A DNA stretch of 64,000 bases from Panax quinquefolius (lineage: Eukaryota; Streptophyta; Magnoliopsida; Apiales; Araliaceae), in NCBI GenBank assembly GCA_020205615.1, contig CM035170.1:114676253-114740252 (forward strand), written 5' to 3'. The first letter of the stretch is position 1. Each line of letters starts with the position of its first letter. The notes under the pieces are model-generated. The model made no database searches, was not told where the DNA came from, and worked only from the letters and a program-made list of their open reading frames with translations. Shown here one piece after another: positions 39,001 to 54,500 of this stretch. The translations under genes and the position numbers were made by a program.

Positions 39001-42000
39001 TTACTGTTAGAGTTGGAGGCCGAGGTTAAGATAATTGATGGGTTTTGTTAGTATGAGGTTTAGCATTCAAAAGAGTAAATAGCTGGTCTAATAATTATAA
39101 TGTTAAGAATGGGAAGAAAAACAAACTAGATGTCATGCATAACATGTCATACATAGTTGTCATGGTCTCTTAACATGAAATTATAGACTAACACCGATAA
39201 TTGCTTAACACTTACTTACCCACGAGTTGTGTCCCTCACCCCATGCTACAACTTTTCGATCTTCCATACTCCAAACTTGAACTAGATCATCTTCACCTCC
39301 GGTCGAGATGTATTTCCCATCCATCTTTGTAATTTCATGTATTATCAGGTCACACTACTTTCTTCAAGAAGAATGATAAATATATAAATAAAATATTAAA
39401 AAAAAAGAAAATAGGAAAAAAAGCAGTTAGCTAGGAAATGTTAAAGTGGAAAAGATTGAAAAAACAATAATCACTTTGAGCTCCCACCTCCAAGTGCGAC
39501 ATAATAGAGCACCATAGTAGCTTTTTCCACCACATATAAGTTGCTCATTTTTGTAGTCAAATACTCGTAGATAACCTACAATCAATAATTGATTTCAGCA
39601 AATGACAGTGAGTTATAAGAAGAAAACAAAACAAAACAAAACAAAACACTAGTAAGATACAAATCAGATTGAGGTTCATACCATCCCTTCCATGATTTGC
39701 AATGTAGGCTCCATCGAGTTGAGAAAGCAATGCTGTTCACTGAACCCTTGGCAAATATGCCATCTGGCAATTGGATTCTACATAGAAAATAAAACTACTT
39801 CAAAATGACTTCACTTGGAATGTAAACATGGAATTTGATGCCTTATTTTGCCGAAATTATGCGTAAACAAAGGAAATATTTGTGTTAATGCTTATAGCTA
39901 ATTGTTAAAGGCTTAGACTTCATTAAAGGCACAAGAAAGTAAACATGGAATTTGATTCCTTATTTTGCTGAAATTATCGTAAACAAAGGAAATAGTGCCT
40001 AGTTTTAGGACTTTCTCAAGGCACAAGACACTATGAGGCTTTTACATTAGAGTTGGAGGCTGAGGTTAAGATAATTGATGGGTTTTGTTAGTATGAGGTT
40101 TAGCATTCAAAAGAGTAAATAGCTGGTCTAATAATTATAATGTTAAGAATGGGAAGAAAAACAAACTAGATGTCATGCATAACATGTCATACATAGTTGT
40201 CATGGTCTCTTAACATGAAATTATAGACTAACACCGATAATTGCTTAACACTTACTTACCCACGAGTTGTGTCCCTCACCCCATGCTACAACTTTTCGAT
40301 CTTCCATACTCAAACTTGAACTAGATCATCTTCACCTCCGATCGAAGATGTATTTCCCATCCATCTTTGTAATTTCATGTATTATCAATCCACTACTTTC
40401 TTTCTTGAAAGAATGATAAATATATAAATAAAATATTAAAAAAAGGAAAATAGGAAAAAAAAAAAGCGATTAGCTAGGAAATGTTAAAGTGGAAAAGATT
40501 GAAAAAAACAATAATCACTTTGAGCTCCCACCTCCAAGTGCAGACATAATAGAAAGCACCATAGTAGCTTTTTCCACCACATATAAGTTGCTCATTTTTG
40601 TAGTCAAATACTGTGAGATAACCTACAATCAATAATTGATTTGACAAATGACAGATGAGTTATAAGAAGAAAACAAAACAAAACAAAACAAAACACTAGT
40701 AAAGATCTACAAATCAGATTGAGGTTCATACCATCCCTTCCAACCCAGGTTCAATGTAGGCTCCATCAGTTGAGAAAGCAATCTTTTTCATTTGAACCTT
40801 GGCAAATATGCCATCCGCAATTGGATTCTACATAGAAAATAAAACTACTTCAAAATGACTTCACTTGGAATGTAAACATGGAATTTGATGCCTTATTTTG
40901 CGAAATTATGCGTAAACAAAGGAAATATTTGTGTTAATGCTTATAGCTAATTGTTAAAGGCTTAGACTTCATTAAAGGCACAAAGAAAGTAAACATGGAA
41001 TTTGATTCCTTATTTTGCTGAAATTATCGTAAACAAAGGAAATAGTGCCTAGTTTTAGGACTTTCTCAAGGCCTGAAAGACACTATGAGGCTTTTACATT
41101 AGAGTTGGAGGCCGAGGTTAAGATAATTGATGGGTTTTGTTAGTATGAGGTTTAGCATTCAAAAGAGTAAATAAATTTGGTCTAATAATTATAATGTTAA
41201 GAATGGGAAGAAAAACAAACTAGATGTCATGCATAACATGTCATACATAGTTGTCATGGTCTCTTAACATGAAATTATAGACTAACACCGATAATTATTA
41301 ACACTTACTTACCCACGAGTTGTGTCCCTCACCCCATGCTACTGACTTTTCGATCTTCCATACTCCAAACTTGAACTAGATCATCTTCACCTCCAATCAG
41401 ATGTATTTCCCATCCATCTTTGTAATTTCATGTATTATCGGTCACACTACTTTCTTGAAAGAATGATAAATATATAAATAAAATATTAAAAAAAAAAAGG
41501 AAAATAGGAAAAAAAAGCGAAGTTAGCTAGGAAATGTTAAAGTGGAAAAGATTGAAAAAACAATAATCACTTTGAGCTCCCACCTCCAAGTGCAGTATAA
41601 TAGAAACACCATAGTAGCTTTTTCCACCACATATAAGTTGCTCATTTTGTAGTCAAATACTAAGTAGATAACCTACAATCAATAATTGATTTCACAAAAT
41701 GGCGAGTGAGTTATAAGAAGAAAACAAAACAAAACAAAACAAAACACTAGTAAGATACAAATCAGATTGAGGTTCATACCATCCCTTCCAACAGTTGCAA
41801 TGTAGGCTCCATCAGTTGAAAAGCAATGCATTCCACCGAACCTTGGCAAATATGCCATCCGGCAATTGGATTCTACATAGAAAATAAAACTACTTCAAAA
41901 TGACTTCACTTGGAATGTAAACATGGAATTTGATGCCTTATTTTGCCGAAATTATCGTAAACAAAGGAAATATTTGTGTTAATGCTTATAGCTAATTGTT

Positions 42001-45000
42001 AAAGGCTTAGACTTCATTAAAGGCACAAGAAAGTAAACATGGAATTTGATTCCTTATTTTGCTGAAATTATCATGTAAACAAAGGAAATAGTGCCTAGTT
42101 TTAGGACTTTCTCAAGGCACAAGACACTATGAGGCTTTTACTCATTAGAGTTGGAGCCGAGGTTAAGATAATTGATGGGTTTTGTTAGTATGAGGTTTAG
42201 CATTCAAAAGAGTAAATAGCTGGTCTAATAATTATAATGTTAAGAATGGGAAGAAAAAACAAACTAGATGTCATGCATAACATGTCATACATAGTTGTCA
42301 TGGTCTCTTAACATGAAATTATAGACTAACACCAATAATTGCTTAACACTTACTTACCCACGAGTTGTGTCCCTCACCCCATGCTACAACTTTTTCGATC
42401 TTCCATACTCCAAACTTGAACTAGATCATCTTCACCTCCGATCAAGATGTATTTCCCATCCATGCTGTAAATTTCATGTATTATCGGTCACACTACTTTC
42501 TTGAGAAGAATGATAAATATATAAATAAAATATTAAAAAAAAGGAAAATAGGAAAAAAAGCGGTTAGCTAGGAAATGTTAAAGTGGAAAAGATTGAAAAA
42601 ACAATAATCACTTTGAGCTCCCACCTCCAAGTGCAGCATAATAGAGCACCATAGTAGCTTTTTCCACCACATATAAGTTGCTCATTTTGTAGTCAAATAC
42701 TAGTAGATAACCTACAATCAATAATTGATTTGAAAGAATGACGATGAGTTATAAGAAGAAAACAAAACAAAACAAAACAAAACACTGGTAAGATACAAAA
42801 TCAGATTGAGGTTCATACCATCCCTTCCAACAGATTGCAATGTAGGCTCCATCGATTGAGAAAGCAATGCTGTTTCACTCGAACCTTGGCAAATATGCCA
42901 TCCGCAATTGGATTCTACATAGAAAATAAAACTACTTCAAAATGACTTCACTTGGAATGTAAACATGGAATTTGATGCCTTATTTTGCGAAATTATCGTA
43001 AACAAAGGAAATATTTGTGTTAATGCTTATAGCTAATTGTTAAAGGCTTAGACTTCATTAAAGGCACAAGAAAGTAAACATGGAATTTGATTCCTTATTT
43101 TGCTGAAATTATCGTAAACAAAGGAAATAGTGCCTAGTTTTAGGACTTTCTCAAGGCACAAGACACTATGAGGCTTTTACTCATTAGAGTTGGAGACTGA
43201 GGTTAAGATAATTGATGGGTTTTGTTAGTATGAGGTTTAGCATTCAAAAGAGTAAATAGCTGGTCTAATAATTATAATGTTAAGAATGGGAAGAAAAACA
43301 AACTAGATGTCATGCATAACATGTCATACATAGTTGTCATGGTCTCTTAACATGAAATTATAGACTAACACCGATAATTGCTAACACTTACTTACCCACG
43401 AGTTGTGTCCCTCACCCCATGCTACAACTTTTCGATCTTCCATACTCCAAACTTGAACTAGATCATCTTCACCTCCAAATCGAGATGTATTTCCCATCCA
43501 TGCTTGTAATTTCATGTATTATCAGGTCACACTACTTTCTTCAAGAAGAATGATAAATATATAAATAAAATATTAAAAAAAGGAAAATAGGAAAAAAAAA
43601 AGCGGTTAGCTAGGAAATGTTAAAGTGGAAAAGATTGAAAAAAAACAATAATCACTTTGAGCTCCCACCTCCAAGTGCAGCATAATAGAGCACCATAGTA
43701 GCTTTTTCCACCACATATAAGTTGCTCATTTTTGTAGTCAAATACTCGTAGATAACCTACAATCAATAATTGATTTCAAAGAAATGACAAATGAGTTATA
43801 AGAAGAAAACAAAACAAAACAAAACAAAACACTAGTAAAGATACAAATCAGATTGAGGTTCATACCATCCCTTCCAACAGATTCTGAATGTAGGCTCCAT
43901 CAGTTGAGAAAAGCAATCTTTATTCACTTGAACCTTGGCAAATATGCCATCCAGCAATTGGATTCTACATAGAAAATAAAACTACTTCAAAATGACTTCA
44001 CTTGGAATGTAAACATGGAATTTGATGCCTTATTTTGCGAAATTATCGTAAACAAAGGAAATATTTGTGTTAATGCTTATAGCTAATTGTTAAAGGCTTA
44101 GACTTCATTAAAGGCACAAGAAAGTAAACATGGAATTTGATTCCTTATTTTGCTGAAATTATGTCGTAAACAAAGGAAATAGTGCCTAGTTTTAGGACTT
44201 TCTCAAGGCACAAGACACTATGAGGCTTTTACTGTTAGAGTTGGAGATCGAGGTTAAGATAATTGATGGGTTTTGTTAGTATGAGGTTTAGCATTCAAAA
44301 GAGTAAATAAATTGGTCTAATAATTATAATGTTAAGAATGGGAAGAAAAACAAACTAGATGTCATGCATAACATGTCATACATAGTTGTCATGGTCTCTT
44401 AACATGAAATTATAGACTAACACGATAATTGCTTAACACTTACTTACCCACGAGTTGTGTCCCTCACCCCATGCTACTCTGACTTTTCGATCTTCCATAC
44501 TCCAAACTTGAACTAGATCATCTTCACCTCCGATCAAGATGTATTTCCCATCCATCTTTGTAATTTCATGTATTATCGGTCACTACTTTCTTTCAAGAAG
44601 AATGATAAATATATAAATAAAATATTAAAAAAAAGGAAAATAGGAAAAAAGCGTTAGCTAGGAAATGTTAAAGTGGAAAAGATTGAAAAAAACAATAATC
44701 ACTTTGAGCTCCCACCTCCAAGTCTTGACATAATAGAGCACCATAGTAGCTTTTTCCACCACATATAAGTTGCTCATTTTTGTAGTCAAATACTCGTAGA
44801 TAACCTACAATCAATAATTGATTTCAGCAAATGACAGTGAGTTATAAGAAGAAAACAAAACAAAACAAAACAAAACACTAGTAAGATACAAATCAGATTG
44901 AGGTTCATACCATCCCTTCCAATGAGCTTGCAATGTAGGCTCCATCAGGTTGAGAAAGCAATCTTCATTTCATTTGAACCTTAGCAAATATGCCATCCGC

Positions 45001-47514
45001 AATTGGATTCTACATAGAAAATAAAACTACTTCAAAATGACTTCACTTGGAATGTAAACATGGAATTTGATGCCTTATTTTGCGAAATTATCACGTAAAC
45101 AAAGGAAATATTTGTGTTAATGCTTATAGCTAATTGTTAAAGGCTTAGACTTCATTAAAGGCACAAGAAAGTAAACATGGAATTTGATTCCTTATTTTGC
45201 TGAAATTATATCGTAAACAAAGGAAATAGTGCCTAGTTTTAGGGACTTTCTCAAGGCACAAGACACTATGAGGCTTTTACATTAGAGTTGGAGGCCGAGG
45301 TTAAGATAATTGATGGGTTTTGTTAGTATGAGGTTTAGCATTCAAAAGAGTAAATAGCTGGTCTAATAATTATAATGTTAAGAATGGGAAGAAAAACAAA
45401 CTAGATGTCATGCATAACATGTCATACATAGTTGTCATGGTCTCTTAACATGAAATTATAGACTAACACCATAATTGCTAACACTTACTTACCCACGAGT
45501 TGTGTCCCTCACCCCATGCTACTGACTTTTCGATCTTCCATACTCGAAACTTGAACTAGATCATCTTCACCTCCAATCGAAGATGTATTTCCCATCCATG
45601 CTGTAATTTCATGTATTATCAGTCACACTACTTTCTTCAAGAAGAATGATAAATATATAAATAAAATATTAAAAAAAAAGGAAAATAGGAAAAAAAGCAG
45701 TTAGCTAGGAAATGTTAAAGTGGAAAAGATTGAAAAAAACAATAATCACTTTGAGCTCCCACCTCCAAGTGCAGCATAATAGAGCACCATAGTAGCTTTT
45801 TCCACCACATATAAGTTGCTCATTTTTGTAGTCAAATACTCGTAGATAACCTACAATCAATAATTGATTTCAGCAAATGACAGTGAGTTATAAGAAGAAA
45901 ACAAAACAAAACAAAACAAAACACTAGTAAGATACAAATCAGATTGAGGTTCATACCATCCCTTCCAATGATTTGCAATGTAGGCTCCATCAGTTGAGAA
46001 AGCAATCGCATTCAATTGAACCTTAGCAAATATGCCATCCGCAATTGGATTCTACATAGAAAATAAAACTACTTCAAAATGACTTCACTTGGAATGTAAA
46101 CATGGAATTTGATGCCTTATTTTGCGAAATTATATGTAAACAAAGGAAATATTTGTGTTAATGCTTATAGCTAATTGTTAAAGGCTTAGACTTCATTAAA
46201 GGCACAAGAAAGTAAACATGGAATTTGATTCCTTATTTTGCTGAAATTATCGTAAACAAAGGAAATAGTGCCTAGTTTTAGGACTTTCTCAAGGCACAAG
46301 ACACTATGAGGCTTTTACTCATAGAGTTGGAGGCCGAGGTTAAGATAATTGATGGGTTTTGTTAGTATGAGGTTTAGCATTCAAAAGAGTAAATAGCTGG
46401 TCTAATAATTATAATGTTAAGAATGGGAAGAAAAACAAACTAGATGTCATGCATAACATGTCATACATAGTTGTCATGGTCTCTTAACATGAAATTATAG
46501 ACTAACACCAAGATTGCTTAACACTTACTTACCCACGAGTTGTGTCCCTCACCCCATGCTACAACTTTTCGATCTTCCATACTCCAAACTTGAACTAGAT
46601 CATCTTCACCTCCAAATCGAGATGTATTTCCCATCCATCTTTGTAATTTCATGTATTATCAGTCACACTACTTTCTTGAGAAGAATGATAAATATATAAA
46701 TAAAATATTAAAAAAAAGGAAAATAGGAAAAAGCAAGCGATTAGCTAGGAAATGTTAAAGTGGAAAAGATTGAAAAAACAATAATCACTTTGAGCTCCCA
46801 CCTCCAAGTCAAACATAATAGAGCACCATAGTAGCTTTTTCCACCACATATAAGTTGCTCATTTTTGTAGTCAAATACTCAGAGATAACCTCTGATCAAT
46901 AATTGATTTCAAATGAAATGACAAAGAGTTATAAAGAAGAAAACAAAACAAAACAAAACAAAACACTAGTAAAGATACAAATCAGATTGAGGTTCATACC
47001 ATCCCTTCCAACAGCTTGCAATGTAGGCTCCATCAGGTTGAGAAAGCAATGTCATTCATCGAACCTTGCAAATATGCCATCCGGCAATTGGATTCTACAT
47101 AGAAAATAAAACTACTTCAAAATGACTTCACTTGGAATGTAAACATGGAATTTGATGCCTTATTTTGCGAAATTATCGTAAACAAAGGAAATATTTGTGT
47201 TAATGCTTATAGCTAATTGTTAAAGGCTTAGACTTCATTAAAGGCACAAGAAAGTAAACATGGAATTTGATTCCTTATTTTGCTGAAATTATCGTAAACA
47301 AAGGAAATAGTGCCTAGTTTTAGGACTTTCTCAAGGCACAAAGACACTATGAGGCTTTTACATTAGAGTTGGAGACTGAGGTTAAGATAATTGATGGGTT
47401 TTGTTAGTATGAGGTTTAGCATTCAAAAGAGTAAATAGCTGGTCTAATAATTATAATGTTAAGAATGGGAAGAAAAACAAACTAGATGTCATGCATAACA
47501 TGTCATACATAGTT
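36042..47514 (-). pseudogene. Array units 3-13: WD40 exon triplets with recurrent small indels
   Basis: Exon order and splice signals stay recognisable, but nearly every unit has one or more small changes in the coding parts. Typical sites are CCAGTCAAGATG in exon A, GTGCAGCATAAT in exon B, and CAACAGTTGCAATG and AATGCTGTTCACTG in exon C. Acceptor and donor dinucleotides are often affected too: CATGCTGTAAT becomes CATCTTTGTAAT, which removes the CAG acceptor of exon A. As written, most of these units could not be spliced and translated cleanly. Confidence 0.75.
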
Positions 47515-48555
47515 GTCATGGTCTCTTAACATGAAATTATAGACTAACACCAGTAATTGCTTAACACTTACTTACCCACGAGTTGTGTCCCTCACCCCAT
47601 GCTACAACTTTTCGATCTTCCATACTCCAAACTTGAACTAGATCATCTTCACCTCCAGTCAAGATGTATTTCCCATCCATGCTGTAATTTCATGTATTAT
47701 CACTCCACTACTTTCTTCAAGAAGAATGATAAATATATAAATAAAATATTAAAAAAAAAGGAAAATAGGAAAAAAAAAGCGATTTAGCTAGGAAATGTTA
47801 AAGTGGAAAAGATTGAAAAAAACAATAATCACTTTGAGCTCCCACCTCCAAGTGCAGCATAATAGAGCACCATAGTAGCTTTTTCCACCACATATAAGTT
47901 GCTCATTTTTGTAGTCAAATACTCGTAGATAACCTACAATCAATAATTGATTTCAGCAAATGACAGTGAGTTATAAGAAGAAAACAAAACAAAACAAAAC
48001 AAAACACTAGTAAGATACAAATCAGATTGAGGTTCATACCATCCCTTCCAACAGTTGCAATGTAGGCTCCATCAGTTGAGAAAGCAATGCTGTTCACTGA
48101 ACCTTGGCAAATATGCCATCTGGCAATTGGATTCTACATAGAAAATAAAACTACTTCAAAATGACTTCACTTGGAATGTAAACATGGAATTTGATGCCTT
48201 ATTTTGCCGAAATTATGCGTAAACAAAGGAAATATTTGTGTTAATGCTTATAGCTAATTGTTAAAGGCTTAGACTTCATTAAAGGCACAAGAAAGTAAAC
48301 ATGGAATTTGATTCCTTATTTTGCTGAAATTATGCGTAAACAAAGGAAATAGTGCCTAGTTTTAGGACTTTCTCAAGGCACAAGACACTATGAGGCTTTT
48401 ACATTAGAGTTGGAGACCGAGGTTAAGATAATTGATGGGTTTTGTTAGTATGAGGTTTAGCATTCAAAAGAGTAAATAGCTGGTCTAATAATTATAATGT
48501 TAAGAATGGGAAGAAAAACAAACTAGATGTCATGCATAACATGTCATACATAGTT
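47515..48555 (-). CDS. Array unit 14: fully intact WD40 exon triplet
   Basis: Exon C 48040-48133, exon B 47846-47933 and exon A 47576-47681 have the same lengths and sequence as unit 1, with intact GT donors and AG acceptors. The unit would encode 96 residues covering about two WD40 blades ([29 protein letters not shown] motifs). It lies about 13.5 kb from the single-copy exon D. An internal unit this well preserved argues that the ancestral array was coding-competent when amplified. Confidence 0.7.
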
Positions 48556-51500
48556 GTCATGGTCTCTTAACATGAAATTATAGACTAACACCAGTAATTG
48601 CTTAACACTTACTTACCCACGAGTTGTGTCCCTCACCCCATGCTACAACTTTTCGATCTTCCATACTCCAAACTTGAACTAGATCATCTTCACCTCCAGT
48701 CAAGATGTATTTCCCATCCATGCTGTAATTTCATGTATTATCAGTCACACTACTTTCTTCAAGAAGAATGATAAATATATAAATAAAATATTAAAAAAAA
48801 GGAAAATAGGAAAAAAGCATTAGCTAGGAAATGTTAAAGTGGAAAAGATTGAAAAAAAACAATAATCACTTTGAGCTCCCACCTCCAAGTGCAGACATAA
48901 TAGAGCACCATAGTAGCTTTTTCCACCACATATAAGTTGCTCATTTTGTAGTCAAATACTGTAGATAACCTACAATCAATAATTGATTTCAAAGAATGAC
49001 GAGTGAGTTATAAGAAGAAAACAAAAAACAAAACAAAACAAAACACTAGTAAGATACAAATCAGATTGAGGTTCATACCATCCCTTCCAACAGTTGCAAT
49101 GTAGGCTCCATCAGTTGAGAAAGCAATGCTTTATTCACTGAACCTTGGCAAATATGCCATCCGGCAATTGGATTCTACATAGAAAATAAAACTACTTCAA
49201 AATGACTTCACTTGGAATGTAAACATGGAATTTGATGCCTTATTTTGCGAAATTATGCGTAAACAAAGGAAATATTTGTGTTAATGCTTATAGCTAATTG
49301 TTAAAGGCTTAGACTTCATTAAAGGCACAAGAAAGTAAACATGGAATTTGATTCCTTATTTTGCTGAAATTATCGTAAACAAAGGAAATAGTGCCTAGTT
49401 TTAGGACTTTCTCAAGGCACAAGACACTATGAGGCTTTTACATTAGAGTTGGAGACTGAGGTTAAGATAATTGATGGGTTTTGTTAGTATGAGGTTTAGC
49501 ATTCAAAAGAGTAAATAGCTGGTCTAATAATTATAATGTTAAGAATGGGAAGAAAAACAAACTAGATGTCATGCATAACATGTCATACATAGTTATCATG
49601 GTCTCTTAACATGAAATTATAGACTAACACCATAATTGCTTAACACTTACTTACCCACGAGTTGTGTCCCTCACCCCATGCTACAACTTTTAGATCTTCC
49701 ATACTCCAAACTTGAACTAGATCATCTTCACCTCCGGTCAAGATGTATTTCCCATCCATCTTTGTAATTTCATGTATTATCGGTCCACTACTTTCTTGAA
49801 GAAGAATGATAAATATATAAATAAAATATTAAAAAAAAGGAAAATAGGAAAAAAAAGCGGTTAGCTAGAAATGTTAAAGTGGAAAAGATTGAAAAAACAA
49901 TAATCACTTTGAGCTCCCACCTCCAAGTGCGGCATAATAGAAACACCATAGTAGCTTTTTCCACCACATATAAGTTGCTCATTTTTGTAGTCAAATACTC
50001 GTAGATAACCTACAATCAATAATTGATTTCAGCAAATGACAGTGAGTTATAAGAAGAAAACAAAACAAAACAAAACAAAACACTAGTAAGATACAAATCA
50101 GATTGAGGTTCATACCATCCCTTCCAACAGTTGCAATGTAGGCTCCATCAGGTTGAGAAAGCAATCTTTCATTGAACCTTAGCAAATATGCCATCCGCAA
50201 TTGGATTCTACATAGAAAATAAAACTACTTCAAAATGACTTCACTTGGAATGTAAACATGGAATTTGATGCCTTATTTTGCCGAAATTATGCGTAAACAA
50301 AGGAAATATTTGTGTTAATGCTTATAGCTAATTGTTAAAGGCTTAGACTTCATTAAAGGCACAAGAAAGTAAACATGGAATTTGATTCCTTATTTTGCTG
50401 AAATTATGCGTAAACAAAGGAAATAGTGCCTAGTTTTAGGACTTTCTCAAGGCACAAGACACTATGAGGCTTTTCTGTTAGAGTTGGAGACTGAGGTTAA
50501 GATAATTGATGGGTTTTGTTAGTATGAGGTTTAGCATTCAAAAGAGTAAATAGCTGGTCTAATAATTATAATGTTAAGAATGGGAAGAAAAACAAACTAG
50601 ATGTCATGCATAACATGTCATACATAGTTGTCATGGTCTCTTAACATGAAATTATAGACTAACACCAGTAATTGCTTAACACTTACTTACCCACGAGTTG
50701 TGTCCCTCACCCCATGCTACAACTTTTCGATCTTCCATACTCCAAACTTGAACTAGATCATCTTCACCTCCGGTCGAGATGTATTTCCCATCCATCTTTG
50801 TAATTTCATGTATTATCAATCACACTACTTTCTTCAAGAAGAATGATAAATATATAAATAAAATATTAAAAAAAAGGAAAATAGGAAAAAAAAGCGGTTA
50901 GCTAGGAAATGTTAAAGTGGAAAAGATTGAAAAAACAATAATCACTTTGAGCTCCCACCTCAAGTGCAGCATAATAGAGCACCATAGTAGCTTTTTCCAC
51001 CACATATAAGTTGCTCATTTTGTAGTCAAATACTAAGTAGATAACCTACAATCAATAATTGATTTCAAAGAAATGACGGTGAGTTATAAGAAGAAAACAA
51101 AACAAAACAAAACAAAACACTAGTAAGATACAAATCAGATTGAGGTTCATACCATCCCTTCCAACAGTTGCAATGTAGGCTCCATCAGGTTGAGAAAGCA
51201 ATGCTTTGTTCACTGAACCTTAGCAAATATGCCATCCGGCAATTGGATTCTACATAGAAAATAAAACTACTTCAAAATGACTTCACTTGGAATGTAAACA
51301 TGGAATTTGATGCCTTATTTTGCGAAGAAATTATCGTAAACAAAGGAAATATTTGTGTTAATGCTTATAGCTAATTGTTAAAGGCTTAGACTTCATTAAA
51401 GGCACAAGAAAGTAAACATGGAATTTGATTCCTTATTTTGCTGAAATTATCGTAAACAAAATAGTGCCTAGTTTTAGGACTTTCTCAAGGCACAAGACAC

Positions 51501-54500
51501 TATAGAGGCTTTTACATTAGAGTTGGAGGCCGAGGTTAAGATAATTGATGGGTTTTGTTAGTATGAGGTTTAGCATTCAAAAGAGTAAATAGCTGGTCTA
51601 ATAATTATAATGTTAAGAATGGGAAGAAAAACAAACTAGATGTCATGCATAACATGTCATACATAGTTGTCATGGTCTCTTAACATGAAATTATAGACTA
51701 ACACCAGTAATTGCTTAACACTTACTTACCCACGAGTTGTGTCCCTCACCCCATGCTACAACTTTTCGATCTTCCATACTCCAAACTTGAACTAGATCAT
51801 CTTCACCTCCAGTCAAGATGTATTTCCCATCCATGCTGTAATTTCATGTATTATCAGTCACACTACTTTCTTCAAGAAGAATGATAAATATATAAATAAA
51901 ATATTAAAAAAAAAGGAAAATAGGAAAAAAAGCAGTTAGCTAGGAAATGTTAAAGTGGAAAAGATTGAAAAAAACAATAATCACTTTGAGCTCCCACCTC
52001 CAAGTCTTGACATAATAGAGCACCATAGTAGCTTTTTCCACCACATATAAGTTGCTCATTTTGTAGTCAAAATACTAGTAGATAACCTACAATCAATAAT
52101 TGATTTCAGCAAATGACGGTGAGTTATAAGAAGAAAACAAAACAAAACAAAACAAAACACTAGTAAGATACAAATCAGATTGAGGTTCATACCATCCCTT
52201 CCAATGATTTGCAATGTAGGCTCCATCAGTTGAGAAAGCAATGTCATTCACACTTGAACCTTAAAAATATGCCATCCGGCAATTGGATTCTACATAGAAA
52301 ATAAAACTACTTCAAAATGACTTCACTTGGAATGTAAACATGGAATTTGATGCCTTATTTTGCGAAATTATGCGTAAACAAAGGAAATATTTGTGTTAAT
52401 GCTTATAGCTAATTGTTAAAGGCTTAGACTTCATTAAAGGCACAAGAAAGTAAACATGGAATTTGATTCCTTATTTTGCTGAAATTATCGTAAACAAAGG
52501 AAATAGTGCCTAGTTTTAGGACTTTCTCAAGGCACAAGACACTATGAGGCTTTTACATTAGAGTTGGAGGCCCGAGGTTAAGATAATTGATGGGTTTTGT
52601 TAGTATGAGGTTTAGCATTCAAAAGAGTAAATAGCTGGTCTAATAATTATAATGTTAAGAATGGGAAGAAAAACAAACTAGATGTCATGCATAACATGTC
52701 ATACATAGTTGTCATGGTCTCTTAACATGAAATTATAGACTAACACCAGTAATTGCTTAACACTTACTTACCCACGAGTTGTGTCCCTCACCCCATGCTA
52801 CAACTTTTTTCGATCTTCCATACTCCAAACTTGAACTAGATCATCTTCACCTCCAAATCAAGATGTATTTCCCATCCATCTTTGTAATTTCATGTATTAT
52901 CAAATCCACACTACTTTCTTCAAGAAGAATGATAAATATATAAATAAAATATTAAAAAAAAAGGAAAATAGGAAAAAAAGCAGTTAGCTAGGAAATGTTA
53001 AAGTGGAAAAGATTGAAAAAAACAATAATCACTTTGAGCTCCCACCTCCAAGTGCAGCATAATAGAGCACCATAGTAGCTTTTTCCACCACATATAAGTT
53101 GCTCATTTTGTAGTCAAATACTAAGTAGATAACCTCTGATCAATAATTGATTTCAGCAAATGACGGTGAGTTATAAGAAGAAAACAAAACAAAACAAAAC
53201 AAAACACTAGTAAGATACAAATCAGATTGAGGTTCATACCATCCCTTCCAATGCCAGTTGCAATGTAGGCTCCATCAGTTGAGAAAGCAATCTTTGTTCC
53301 TTTGAACCTTGGCAAATATGCCATCCGGCAATTGGATTCTACATAGAAAATAAAACTACTTCAAAATGACTTCACTTGGAATGTAAACATGGAATTTGAT
53401 GCCTTATTTTGCGAAATTATCGTAAACAAAGGAAATATTTGTGTTAATGCTTATAGCTAATTGTTAAAGGCTTAGACTTCATTAAAGGCACAAGAAAGTA
53501 AACATGGAATTTGATTCCTTATTTTGCTGAAATTATCGTAAAACAAAGGAAATAGTGCCTAGTTTTAGGACTTTCTCAAGGCACAAGACACTATGAGGCT
53601 TTTACTGTTAGAGTTGGAGACCGAGGTTAAGATAATTGATGGGTTTTGTTAGTATGAGGTTTAGCATTCAAAAGAGTAAATAGCTGGTCTAATAATTATA
53701 ATGTTAAGAATGGGAAGAAAAACAAACTAGATGTCATGCATAACATGTCATACATAGTTGTCATGGTCTCTTAACATGAAATTATAGACTAACACCATAA
53801 TTGCTTAACACTTACTTACCCACGAGTTGTGTCCCTCACCCCATGCTACAACTTTTCGATCTTCCATACTCCAAACTTGAACTAGATCATCTTCACCTCC
53901 AAATCGAGATGTATTTCCCATCCATCTTTGTAATTTCATGTATTATCAATCACTACTTTCTTCAAGAAGAATGATAAATATATAAATAAAATATTAAAAA
54001 AAAAGGAAAATAGGAAAAAAAGCAGTTAGCTAGGAAATGTTAAAGTGGAAAAGATTGAAAAAAACAATAATCACTTTGAGCTCCCACCTCCAAGTGCAGC
54101 ATAATAGAGCACCATAGTAGCTTTTTCCACCACATATAAGTTGCTCATTTTTGTAGTCAAATACTCGTAGATAACCTACAATCAATAATTGATTTCAGCA
54201 AATGACAGTGAGTTATAAGAAGAAAACAAAACAAAACAAAACAAAACACTAGTAAGATACAAATCAGATTGAGGTTCATACCATCCCTTCCAACAGTTGC
54301 AATGTAGGCTCCATCAGTTGAGAAAGCAATGCTGTTCACTGAACCTTGGCAAATATGCCATCTGGCAATTGGATTCTACATAGAAAATAAAACTACTTCA
54401 AAATGACTTCACTTGGAATGTAAACATGGAATTTGATGCCTTATTTTGCCGAAATTATGCGTAAACAAAGGAAATATTTGTGTTAATGCTTATAGCTAAT

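Noticed and set aside
46514..46699. Recurrent plus-strand frame beginning [14 protein letters not shown] in several array units
   Set aside because: It is antisense to WD40 exon A and its intron; it recurs only because the unit is repeated.
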